64,000 nt of DNA from Nodosilinea sp. LEGE 07088 (lineage in GTDB: Bacteria > Cyanobacteriota > Cyanobacteriia > Phormidesmidales > Phormidesmidaceae), in the NCBI RefSeq assembly GCF_015207395.1, contig NZ_JADEWX010000005.1, positions 25,096-89,095 on the forward strand, read 5' to 3'. This document shows positions 57,815 through 64,000 of the stretch, in pieces. The notes below the pieces were generated by a model that saw only the letters and a list, made by a program, of their open reading frames with translations, was not told the DNA's origin and searched no databases. The position numbers were made by a program, and so were the translations under genes. The stretch's first letter is position 1; every line of letters begins with the position of its first letter.

Positions 57815-59125
57815 ATGCGTGTTGGGCTGCTGGGGCTAGGAACGGTAGGGGCGGGGACAGCCAAGATTTTGCTCGACCCGGCCCATCGCCATCCCCTGGT
57901 AGGCCAGATTGAGCTGGCCAAGGTGGGGGTGCGAAATCTGCACAAAACCCGTGCTGTGGCGCTGCCCCCCAAATTGATGACCACCGACCTGGAGGGGATT
58001 GTGGCTGACCCTACCATCGATGTGGTGGTGGAAGTACTGGGGGGGCTGGAGCCGGCGCGATCGCTGATTCTCAAGGCGATCGCCCAGGGCAAGCACGTGG
58101 TCACCGCCAACAAAGCGGTGATCGCCCGCTACGGCGACGAAATCTTTACCGCCGCCAATGAGGCCGGAGTTTACGTACTGCTAGAGGCGGCGGTGGCGGG
58201 CGGCATTCCGGTGATTCAGCCGCTCAAGCAGGCCCTGGGGGTAAACCGCATCCACGCCGTGACGGGAATTATCAACGGCACCACTAACTACATTCTCACC
58301 CGCATGCAGCGAGAGGGGGGTGACTTTGAAGCGATTTTGGCCGATGCCCAGCGCCTGGGCTACGCCGAGGCCGACCCCACCGCCGATGTGGACGGGCTGG
58401 ATGCCGCCGACAAGATCGCGATTTTGGCGTCGCTGGCCTTTGGCGGTCGCATTAAGCTATCGGAGGTGTATAGCGAGGGCATTCGCCACGTCACCGCCGC
58501 CGACATTGCCTATGCCGATCGCCTCGGGTTTGTGATCAAGCTACTGGCGATCGCCCGTCGCGACGGCGAGTTTGACGAGACCTCTGACCAGGCGCTAGAC
58601 CAGCTCCAGCTGCGGGTGCACCCGACGCTGGTGCCGGTGAGCCACCCCCTGGCCTCGGTCAACGATGTCTACAACGCTATTTTGATCGAGGGCGACCCGA
58701 TTGGCCAGGTGATGTTCTTTGGCCCTGGGGCTGGAGAGGGGCCAACCGCCAGCGCCGTGGTGTCTGACCTGCTGAATCTGGCGGCGAACCTGAAGGCGGG
58801 GACGACGCCCCAGGCCACCAACCCGCTACTGGCCTGTAGCCACCAGCACTACTGCAAGGTTAGCCCCATGGCCGATATTGTCAGCCGCTTCTACGTGCGC
58901 CTGCTGGCGGAGGATGAGCCGGGGGTGATTGGCAAGCTGGGCTTGTGTTTTGGCCGCCACCAGGTAAGCCTGGAGTCGATTGTGCAGATTGGTCAGCACG
59001 ACACGCGGGCGGAGATTGTGATCGTCAGTCACGAGGTCACCGAGGCGAATTTTCAAACCGCGCTGGATGAAATTCGAGGCTTTAGCGAAATTCACAGCGT
59101 ACCCAGCGTGCTACGGGTGCTGTAG
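57815..59125 (+). CDS. hom: Homoserine dehydrogenase
   Basis: Reduces aspartate semialdehyde to homoserine for threonine and methionine. 436 residues. NAD(P) fold GLLGLGTVGAGTAKIL, the substrate motif GIINGTTNYILTRM, and DADPTADVDGLDAADKIAILA-type segment (AEADPTADVDGLDAADK). The C-terminal ACT domain (about 355-436: YVRLLAEDEPGVIGKLG) provides allosteric control by threonine. Monocistronic. Confidence 0.97.
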   Translation: MRVGLLGLGTVGAGTAKILLDPAHRHPLVGQIELAKVGVRNLHKTRAVALPPKLMTTDLEGIVADPTIDVVVEVLGGLEPARSLILKAIAQGKHVVTANKAVIARYGDEIFTAANEAGVYVLLEAAVAGGIPVIQPLKQALGVNRIHAVTGIINGTTNYILTRMQREGGDFEAILADAQRLGYAEADPTADVDGLDAADKIAILASLAFGGRIKLSEVYSEGIRHVTAADIAYADRLGFVIKLLAIARRDGEFDETSDQALDQLQLRVHPTLVPVSHPLASVNDVYNAILIEGDPIGQVMFFGPGAGEGPTASAVVSDLLNLAANLKAGTTPQATNPLLACSHQHYCKVSPMADIVSRFYVRLLAEDEPGVIGKLGLCFGRHQVSLESIVQIGQHDTRAEIVIVSHEVTEANFQTALDEIRGFSEIHSVPSVLRVL

Positions 59126-59174
59126 GGGCGATACGCAGCCGCCATTTTTAAGCCAGATCTCAGATCGCTTGAAG

Positions 59175-60221
59175 CTACTGCAACGCCTTCCACTGCTGAA
59201 TCACGGTTTGGAGGTCGGGGGGCAGACTGTCGAGACTACCCGCGGCATATTCAACGACGCCCCTGCGAGTCATCAGCTCAACCAGCGGAGCATCGGTATC
59301 TTTGGGCTGATAGCGAATGCCATCGACATGGGCAAAGTTAGACTGTTCGAGCCGCTGCCACATCACCTCTGTGCGAGACTGCCCCACCGTTGTAATCGTG
59401 CGGTCTAGGACCTCACCCTCACGAGAGCGAATCTGGAAGAGGCGGCCATCGGCTTCTAGCATGACGACTTCTCTGATGCCAGAGTCATGGCGAATGATGC
59501 TCTGAACGCTGGTTTCATCGCCAAGGTCTTGCGGATAGCCCCGGGGAATGAACATAGGTACGGCAGTACCGCCACTCGCTGTTGCGTTGAGGCGGACGGT
59601 TTCGCCCCTGCTGTCGGTGTGGTAAATCCAGTACTGCTCGCCATCGCTAAGGACGGCCCGCCAGCCCGAAATCGCCACCTCTGTGCACATTTCAGTTGCC
59701 GTCGCCAGTCCGTAGCAGCCGCCCCAAATTTGCGGCTCAGCGGCGATGATTTCCAGGCGGCGCGATGGATTGAGGCCGTCGCGTTCAGCTGTTGCAAAGA
59801 TGCGATCGCGAACCGATTCTGGCAGGCTTTGCTCGGCCTCTGACCGCCGGATTTGATCGCCGGTCAGATCGCTGCGATAGAGGTAGCGCTGGCCGGTTTG
59901 GGGGTTGATCACCTCAACTTGCCAGCCCTCCGTTAACGCAGCCAAGCAGGATTCGGCAGGCCCTCCCAGACCCAAACAGCCATCTGAGAAGGTTTCCCGA
60001 CTGTATTGACTTATCACGAGCTGCTCAGCGGGAATGTCTAACTGACTGGCCAGGTCGGCTTTGATGCGATCGCGGACCGTCTCTGGCAAGGGCTCATTGA
60101 GGGTTTCCTCAGTTCTAACCGCGGGGGGAGAATCTGGCGTAGACGAGGCTGGTTCCGGGGGCACCGTGCAGGATAGCAACAGGGTGGCTCCGAGCAGTAA
60201 TGGTGTGAGGTGAGTGATCAT
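59175..60221 (-). CDS. Lipoprotein with two Cys-paired repeats
   Basis: 348 residues. A lipobox LLLSC puts the lipidated Cys at about 18. Two similar units follow: one with SDGCLGLGGPAESCLAALTEGWQVEV and a YRSDLTGDQIR end, the other with GGCYGLATATEMCTEVAISGWRAVL and YHTDSRGETVR. Each has a Gly-Cys-x-Gly-Leu and a later Cys, which suggests a disulfide. A third beta-rich domain ends the protein. Exported, probably periplasmic or lumenal; family unnamed to me. Confidence 0.75.
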   Translation of the reverse strand: MITHLTPLLLGATLLLSCTVPPEPASSTPDSPPAVRTEETLNEPLPETVRDRIKADLASQLDIPAEQLVISQYSRETFSDGCLGLGGPAESCLAALTEGWQVEVINPQTGQRYLYRSDLTGDQIRRSEAEQSLPESVRDRIFATAERDGLNPSRRLEIIAAEPQIWGGCYGLATATEMCTEVAISGWRAVLSDGEQYWIYHTDSRGETVRLNATASGGTAVPMFIPRGYPQDLGDETSVQSIIRHDSGIREVVMLEADGRLFQIRSREGEVLDRTITTVGQSRTEVMWQRLEQSNFAHVDGIRYQPKDTDAPLVELMTRRGVVEYAAGSLDSLPPDLQTVIQQWKALQ

Positions 60222-60359
60222 AATGTTCGTTGCTCATGGCGCCATAGCTTCAACTTAGCCGCGGCAGAGACGATAGTAGGCCTCGTTACCGAAATTGCTA
60301 CTCAGCGATCGCGATTTCCCCCGGCCAACCGCACAAGCTGAACTTGCCCCGCTCGCTCG
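60222..60359. other. Left edge of the second accessory island
   Basis: No ORF. The normal core-type sequence (with a GCGATCGC at about 60306) gives way to the shared cassette fragment at 60360. Confidence 0.4.
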
Positions 60360-60510
60360 TCAATTTGGTTCTGAAGGTGCTTTGACAGTTAACCTCGTCT
60401 GCTGATACTGCCCTCCCCTTACGGGTTGAACATTCCGATGCGGACATCTACCTGAACACTGGCAGGGAAAGGATTAAAGAGTCATCCCCCTGAACGACTT
60501 CGAGTTGCGC
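60360..60510. other. Cassette-like fragment shared with island 1 (copy 2)
   Basis: About 150 bp matching 29973-30130 in the opposite orientation, from TCAATTTGG to the base before a core heptamer. The frame that is open in the other copy has TGA in place of CGA here. It is either a non-coding cassette start or a decayed gene. Confidence 0.7.
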
Positions 60511-60596
60511 GTCTAACGGTGAAGTTGTGCGGCGGCAGACAAACTTGAATTCTCACCGATATCTTTACGTTCCCCCGCTCCAACCCATTGTTAGGT
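60511..60596 (-). other. attC-like recombination site 1 (86 bp)
   Basis: On the minus strand it begins ACCTAAC (a perfect RYYYAAC) and ends GTTAGAC (a perfect GTTRRRY). Between them GGTTGGAGCGG pairs with CCGCACAACTT with one extra base, as in attC stems. The stop codon of the minus-strand gene 60591-60875 is inside the first heptamer. It is the same length as 61764-61849 and shares long blocks with it (for example TATCGGTG and CTGCCGCCGCACAACTTC). Confidence 0.85.
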
Positions 60597-60875
60597 GGCA
60601 TTAGCAAGTTCTAGTGCATTGCAAAAGCTGTTGAGACTGCTCAATAAAGCATTGTAGTAAGGATAAGCATCGTCTCGTTCATTTTGTAAATGGTTGTACA
60701 GTGTGAGCTCTGGTTCGGAAATTAAGTGACTTGCGGGGAAATTTAAGCCTGCTTCAATTAAGCGTGTTGATGCGATCGCAATCAACAACGCTCCAATGGT
60801 TTCAAAGTTGCCATTGTGAAAATCCTCAAGTCCAGGCAAGATTAATTCTGACCCTGGTAATTCCTGCAATTCCAT
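60591..60875 (-). CDS. Small protein of unknown function, third gene of a probable toxin-antitoxin cassette
   Basis: 94 residues. Contains LPGLEDFHNGNFETIGALLIAIASTRLIEAGLNFP and a C-terminal LLSSLNSFCNALELA; probably all-helical and soluble. It begins 2 bp after the nucleotidyltransferase stop, so it is co-translated with it. Its TAA lies inside the attC-like heptamer. Not recognised. Lower GC than core genes. Confidence 0.7.
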   Translation of the reverse strand: MELQELPGSELILPGLEDFHNGNFETIGALLIAIASTRLIEAGLNFPASHLISEPELTLYNHLQNERDDAYPYYNALLSSLNSFCNALELANAT

Positions 60876-60877
60876 AG

Positions 60878-61417
60878 CTACTTTTCTCCTAGTGATGCTT
60901 GCTCAATAAATTTATTAACTTTACCCTTCAAGATCTCAGGGTTAAGCGAGGGAAAACGAATTAAATCAGGCTCAATAGCGCTTAGGCAATCACGCAAACC
61001 TTCTAACGAAAATAATCTCTGCGCATACATAGCCCGAACATCATTTAGGTCACGATCATATCCCCTTGAGAGTTTAGAAAGTGCTTGAGCAGTAAAGTCA
61101 TAATGATAGAACGAAATTCTGCCGCGCTTGCCAATAAACACGCTTCTATCACGCCACCCTGGAAGGGGTGGCAAAAAATCCTGAGGTGAAGCAAGCTCAA
61201 TGTTAATGTTGAGTTCTTGCTTGAGTTTAGCAATCGCTTGAAAAATTCCTGCTGGTTCAGGGTCTAAGCGAATATCAATATCAACGGTAGAACTTCGCCA
61301 GCCAATCAATAAAGCACTGGCTCCTCCTGTGAAATAGACGGAGCCCGAACTACGAGCTTCTCTGCCGAGAATTTCCATAAGCAGCTCTATCTTCTCAGGA
61401 TCAATAGTTGAGCGCAT
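60878..61417 (-). CDS. Nucleotidyltransferase-fold protein (DUF6036/AbiEii-like), putative toxin
   Basis: 179 residues from the ATG at 61417, which overlaps the antitoxin-like gene by 17 bp; the longer frame starting at 61513 would overlap it almost fully. The NTase motif is GGASALLIGWRSSTVDIDIRL: Gly-Gly, then Asp46 and Asp48 as metal ligands, the pattern of DNA polymerase beta-type toxins such as AbiEii. C-terminal half is helical (YDRDLNDVRAMYAQRLFS). Acting as a toxin is inferred from the motif and the small upstream partner. Confidence 0.75.
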   Translation of the reverse strand: MRSTIDPEKIELLMEILGREARSSGSVYFTGGASALLIGWRSSTVDIDIRLDPEPAGIFQAIAKLKQELNINIELASPQDFLPPLPGWRDRSVFIGKRGRISFYHYDFTAQALSKLSRGYDRDLNDVRAMYAQRLFSLEGLRDCLSAIEPDLIRFPSLNPEILKGKVNKFIEQASLGEK

Positions 61418-61604
61418 AGTTAGAATAAGAACGAGCCATTGCTGAAACTGCAAGTTTGGCAAGAATATCTGGAGAACGGGAAAATGCTTCATCCCAACGG
61501 CGCTCATCCTCAATTTCCTCTAGGATGATTGAAGCAATTGCGTTCTGCTCACTTTCAGGTAGAGCCTGCAACCTGGCGATCGCACGCTCAAGCAACTCAG
61601 TCAT
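61401..61604 (-). CDS. Small antitoxin-like protein
   Basis: 67 residues from the ATG at 61604. The LLERAIARLQALPESEQNAIASIILEEIEDERRWDEAF pattern is that of a common small cyanobacterial protein found in front of toxin genes. It overlaps the nucleotidyltransferase start by 17 bp, the usual antitoxin-first order. A DNA-binding part is not evident. Confidence 0.75.
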   Translation of the reverse strand: MTELLERAIARLQALPESEQNAIASIILEEIEDERRWDEAFSRSPDILAKLAVSAMARSYSNYALNY

Positions 61605-61634
61605 TGGTACCCCACTCGGCACTTTATAATTATA

Positions 61635-61742
61635 CTATCCATTATTGCTGCTCTCAGGCAGATTGAGCATAGACCGAACACGCTGTTGAAAGGCGGGTAG
61701 ACCACCCTGATTCTGCCAATGTTGTTGAAAATGCTCGATTAC
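61635..61742 (-). pseudogene. C-terminal gene remnant at a cassette start
   Basis: A short minus frame without a start codon reads IEHFQQHWQNQGGLPAFQQR and RVRSMLNLPESSN, ending at a TAG at 61635. It resembles the end of a larger protein. It lies between attC-like site 2 and the antitoxin gene. Confidence 0.3.
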
Positions 61743-61763
61743 ACCTCTGCAAAGAATTGAGCT

Positions 61764-61849
61764 GCATAACGGTGAAGTTGTGCGGCGGCAGGTAAGCTCG
61801 AACCTGCACCGATAACCTTTGTACCGTCCGCACTAACGCAGTGTTAGCT
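61764..61849 (-). other. attC-like recombination site 2 (86 bp)
   Basis: On the minus strand it begins AGCTAAC (one mismatch to RYYYAAC) and ends GTTATGC (mismatched at one R). The inner GTTAGTGCGGACGG pairs with CCGCCGCACAAC. The PIN gene's TAA is inside the first heptamer. Length is identical to attC-like site 1, and the L-type block CTGCCGCCGCACAACTTCACC is shared exactly. Confidence 0.83.
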
Positions 61850-62251
61850 AGCTGGCGGCAGGAGTCTAATAAATCCCTCCTGCTCAAAATGGCGATCTGT
61901 CGTCAATCCATCGGTTATTCCCCACTGGCGCATCAGGATAAAGCTAACTGCATCGCATAAGGAATACCCCTTGTCCTGCCGAGTAAGCAAAAGCTGCATA
62001 GCTTCTCGGTGCAGTTGCTCATCAACCCAAACCGTTTCAATGTCTGGGTTATCAACCAAATCAACTACAAACTCTAAAACCTTAGTCCGAGGAAGGCGGC
62101 GAATCAGGGCGAGGGCCACCAACTCAGCCAGGACATGGCTGTGAGTCAAAAGCCCACTGGTTGAATCATCGACGAGTTGCACAGCTTTTTCATGTTGTGG
62201 CTCATCACGATGCAAGTAGCACAGTAAGCCAGATGTATCTAAAAGCACCAA
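61844..62251 (-). CDS. PIN-domain ribonuclease, VapC-like toxin
   Basis: 135 residues. PIN acidic residues: Asp5 in VLLDTSG, Glu43 in HVLAELVAL, Asp in YSLCDAVSF and Asp in TTDRHF. Toxins of this type cleave tRNA or rRNA and are neutralised by VapB. It follows the antitoxin by 12 bp and ends inside attC-like site 2. Lower GC than the core. Confidence 0.88.
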   Translation of the reverse strand: MVLLDTSGLLCYLHRDEPQHEKAVQLVDDSTSGLLTHSHVLAELVALALIRRLPRTKVLEFVVDLVDNPDIETVWVDEQLHREAMQLLLTRQDKGYSLCDAVSFILMRQWGITDGLTTDRHFEQEGFIRLLPPAS

Positions 62252-62263
62252 GAGACTCCGCCA

Positions 62264-62542
62264 TTAATACTCATCGGCATAAGCTTTGGCAAGGTCTGCA
62301 TCAATTGCTTCGTTGTTTGTACCCGTTGCGTACCCTAAACTGATTGCCCCTGCATGACTTTTAAACTTCTGCCGTGCCTGCTCTTGTTGCTCTACAGACA
62401 GCATCACTTTGCTAGCTACCGCGCCCTGTCTGCTTAGAATGGTAACTATCCACTCTGTTATAGAGATGCCTACTGCACTAGCCTTGCGCTGTAGGTCAGC
62501 GTAGGCTTCATCACTTATTTCTAGAGTTAACTGCTGGCTCAT
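62264..62542 (-). CDS. VapB-like antitoxin
   Basis: 92 residues. The N-terminal LEISDEAYADLQRKASAVGISITEWIVTIL is a ribbon-helix-helix-like segment for DNA binding; the C-terminal GTNNEAIDADLAKAYADEY is the tail that wraps the PIN toxin and is typical of cyanobacterial VapB partners. It is first in the operon with the PIN gene. Confidence 0.82.
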   Translation of the reverse strand: MSQQLTLEISDEAYADLQRKASAVGISITEWIVTILSRQGAVASKVMLSVEQQEQARQKFKSHAGAISLGYATGTNNEAIDADLAKAYADEY

Positions 62543-62577
62543 AGGTGGATTCCAGGCAACTTGAGCGACATAGAGTT

Positions 62578-62632
62578 ATTATACCCTCACTAAAGATGCC
62601 CGAATTGCCAACTTGGTAGAATGCATCTTTAG
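62578..62632 (-). promoter_or_regulatory. Candidate vapBC promoter and operator hairpin
   Basis: On the minus strand a perfect -10 TATAAT (62583-62578) lies 36 bp before the antitoxin start. Just upstream a 10-bp perfect inverted repeat CTAAAGATGC / GCATCTTTAG (62590-62599, 62623-62632) is a plausible binding site for the VapBC complex, which usually represses its own promoter. Confidence 0.5.
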
Positions 62633-62656
62633 CACCTATGGATTGCACGTGGCACA

Positions 62657-63130
62657 TTATCGGATCAACTTAGGATCGACCGTGCTCAAGTAGCTGTGGA
62701 AAACCTGTTGAGCAGTTTTATGATCACCTTCTGGAGTCATATCGCACAGCCACCAAATAGGACTGCTTTGATAACATCTGGGCTGATCGGTAGCAATCAA
62801 TCGGCCAAGATGCTCACAATTCCAGCCAGGTAGGGTATATTCCCAATCCGCAAAAATACTAAGAGCGTGCCTAAGGCGCTTAATGGTTTTATCTGGTGGA
62901 AAAGCAAGATCCTCAATGCCAACAACAAACCTTGTGTCACTTCGTTCGAAAGGACACAGCCCCTGACCTGGGTCAAAAATGTAAGTGTCGGACAGGCCAA
63001 TCCCATAATGCCAAAAAGGGTCAGGTAGATTCTGCCAATTAAGCAATTGCCCATATCGATCACTGGACGGATCGACTAGAGAAGTAATCGCCTCTATGGT
63101 CTTTTTAACTTGATCAGAAGATACAGACAT
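62657..63130 (-). CDS. LRAT-like (permuted NlpC/P60-fold) protein
   Basis: 157 residues. WHYGIGLSDTYIFD (His41) and GWNCEHLGRLI (Cys105 in NCEH at 104-107) match the His and Cys motifs of LRAT/H-rev107-type proteins, a circularly permuted papain fold acting as thiol acyltransferases or proteases. It has no signal peptide and no membrane segment. AT-rich relative to the core. Its partner or substrate is unknown; it could be an effector or defence-related enzyme. Confidence 0.6.
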   Translation of the reverse strand: MSVSSDQVKKTIEAITSLVDPSSDRYGQLLNWQNLPDPFWHYGIGLSDTYIFDPGQGLCPFERSDTRFVVGIEDLAFPPDKTIKRLRHALSIFADWEYTLPGWNCEHLGRLIATDQPRCYQSSPIWWLCDMTPEGDHKTAQQVFHSYLSTVDPKLIR

Positions 63131-63174
63131 AGCTGATTTCTCATTTTTGTCAAGCTTTCTAAATGTAAATTTTA

Positions 63175-63750
63175 TTATTTTTGGGGTTCTAAAATAGGTA
63201 AGCTTTGACCAGTCATCAATTTCATCAGTTCTTCCCTGACCTTGAAATTATTACCAGTAGCAATGCAGCTATTCAGTTTGTTGAGAATGTGATCCCTGAT
63301 GTTGTAATGGATAGAGTATTCTCTCTTAGAATGCTTGAAAACTGAAACTTTGTTGTTGAACATCGTGATTACTGCATAGACGAACTTGAGATCATGCAAT
63401 GAATCTGCGTGGGTGATTTGAATCGCAAGTAGTTTGAGTTGCTTTGAAAGCTCATAAGCTTGCTCTTGAGTTAGGCCATGATCCTTATAATGAAAAAGAA
63501 CTATTTCAGATAACCACTGAGCATGTTTAGCAGTATTTTGAATATCATGTTGCGCCTTCTCAACTGGATACAGTATTCGATCAAGAAGCAATTGCTTTAC
63601 ATACTCATCCTTCAAGTTAGAATTCTCAATGATCTGAAGCTCCTTCATCCGGCGCTCATGCTCACGCCTATCCTTAGCTCCCATCTCCTCGATTATTGAA
63701 TCTAGAAGCCCTGCGATCATAGGGACTGACATATCAATGCCTGAAATCAT
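63175..63750 (-). CDS. Helical protein of unknown function
   Basis: 191 residues, largely helical and charged, with a coiled-coil-like segment near the start (AKDRREHERRMKELQIIENS) and a long helix KAQHDIQNTAKHAQWLSEIV. No family recognised. It is the most AT-rich gene in the window, pointing to recent transfer. It lies 44 bp upstream of the LRAT-like gene on the same strand. Confidence 0.65.
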   Translation of the reverse strand: MISGIDMSVPMIAGLLDSIIEEMGAKDRREHERRMKELQIIENSNLKDEYVKQLLLDRILYPVEKAQHDIQNTAKHAQWLSEIVLFHYKDHGLTQEQAYELSKQLKLLAIQITHADSLHDLKFVYAVITMFNNKVSVFKHSKREYSIHYNIRDHILNKLNSCIATGNNFKVREELMKLMTGQSLPILEPQK

Positions 63751-63850
63751 GAATAAATTATCCTGTAGAAATAAATCAAGCTACTAGGAGAGTTATGAAG
63801 CGCAATTCGTCAATCTGACATCAAACTATGACTAATCTGCAAGTCATACT

Positions 63851-64000
63851 GGCTCTTCCGGATCCAGGGTGGTAATTGTATAATGAGTTACGTTTAGGGG
63901 GATTGACATCATGGACTTTCACCTAGATACGCTGCTTAATTTTCCTAATGCAACCGTCGAGCAGTGCATTCAGGAGGCCGGAGAGATATTTCTGACATTG
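63851..64000 (+). mobile_element. Left end of an ISL3-like insertion sequence
   Basis: GGCTCTTCCGG at 63851 resembles ISL3-family terminal repeats (GGCTCTTC-type). It is 60 bp before the transposase start. The element continues past the window, so the other end and target duplication cannot be seen. Confidence 0.6.
63911..64000 (+). CDS. Transposase N-terminus (ISL3-like), partial
   Basis: Thirty codons from an ATG with AGGGGG 8 bases upstream, reading DFHLDTLLNFPNATVEQC and running off the window. The start MDFHLDTLLN is that of cyanobacterial ISL3-type transposases, whose zinc-finger domain comes next. Confidence 0.7.
   Translation, partial: MDFHLDTLLNFPNATVEQCIQEAGEIFLTL

Noticed and set aside
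61654..61887. 77-codon frame across attC-like site 2
   Set aside because: It overlaps the attC-like site and the end of the PIN gene in another frame; no family features.

Overview
The window is from a cyanobacterial chromosome. It carries phosphoribulokinase, a phycobilisome-linked ferredoxin-NADP reductase (CpcD domain fused to FNR), the photosystem II lipoprotein PsbQ, a T-type phycobilin lyase, a phylloquinone gene set (menA, menC, menE), the zwf/opcA/fbp carbon group, an SLH-OprB porin and many small cyanobacterial families (DUF1823, DUF2949, DUF4336, DUF2721). The core DNA is GC-rich and full of the HIP1-type octamer GCGATCGC. A filamentous Leptolyngbya/Nodosilinea-like strain is a reasonable guess, but nothing here fixes the genus.

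Layout. 1-9.2 kb: end of a peroxiredoxin-like gene, CNNM/CBS protein, ureE-ureF, miaA, gyrB, a conserved membrane-anchored protein, a CpcT-type lyase and an RTX-repeat protein. 9.4-15.4 kb: a HAD hydrolase, a probable aromatic-carotenoid pair (cruE-like then cruH-like, for synechoxanthin), an ABC-2 permease and a glutamine amidotransferase. 15.8-28.8 kb: DUF2949, a glycine-oxidase-like flavoprotein, psbQ, folP, a three-gene polar amino-acid ABC operon, trpC, lpdA, a TrmH-type RNA methyltransferase with tRNA-Leu(CAG) just upstream, murA, an FAD-linked oxidase and a small membrane protein. 28.8-31.6 kb: an accessory island. 31.6-42.1 kb: men operon, an SSB-like gene, DUF1823, alpha/beta hydrolase, fbp, zwf, opcA. 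42.1-44.0 kb: decayed genes and repeats. 44.0-60.2 kb: msrB, DUF4336, exported proteins, a DUF1275 membrane protein, a uracil/xanthine permease, porin, prk, petH, hom and a lipoprotein. 60.3-64 kb: a second accessory island running into the left end of an ISL3-like insertion sequence.

The most interesting content is in the two islands. At 29.5-31.6 kb there is a frameshifted, truncated integron-integrase-like gene pointing away from a core-site heptamer, then a cassette-like fragment, an apparently ORF-less group II intron, a sugar transferase and an 85-bp attC-like site. At 60.5-61.85 kb there are two 86-bp attC-like sites; each lies at the 3' end of a minus-strand gene whose stop codon falls inside the core heptamer. 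The genes between and beyond them look like toxin-antitoxin modules (antitoxin plus nucleotidyltransferase plus a third gene; VapB plus PIN). The two islands share a ~150-bp sequence that starts beside a core heptamer in both places. I read this as the remains of a chromosomal integron, split into a locus with an integrase relic and an array without an integrase.

Other notable points: a ~108-bp MITE-like element present as two near-identical inverted copies 45 kb apart plus a core fragment; GTAGG-type inverted-repeat elements, one of which supplies the lpdA stop codon; two unrelated 21-bp arrays that each translate as heptads; and a 12-bp repeat in the ureE/ureF overlap that encodes both the His-rich UreE tail and a series of UreF start codons.
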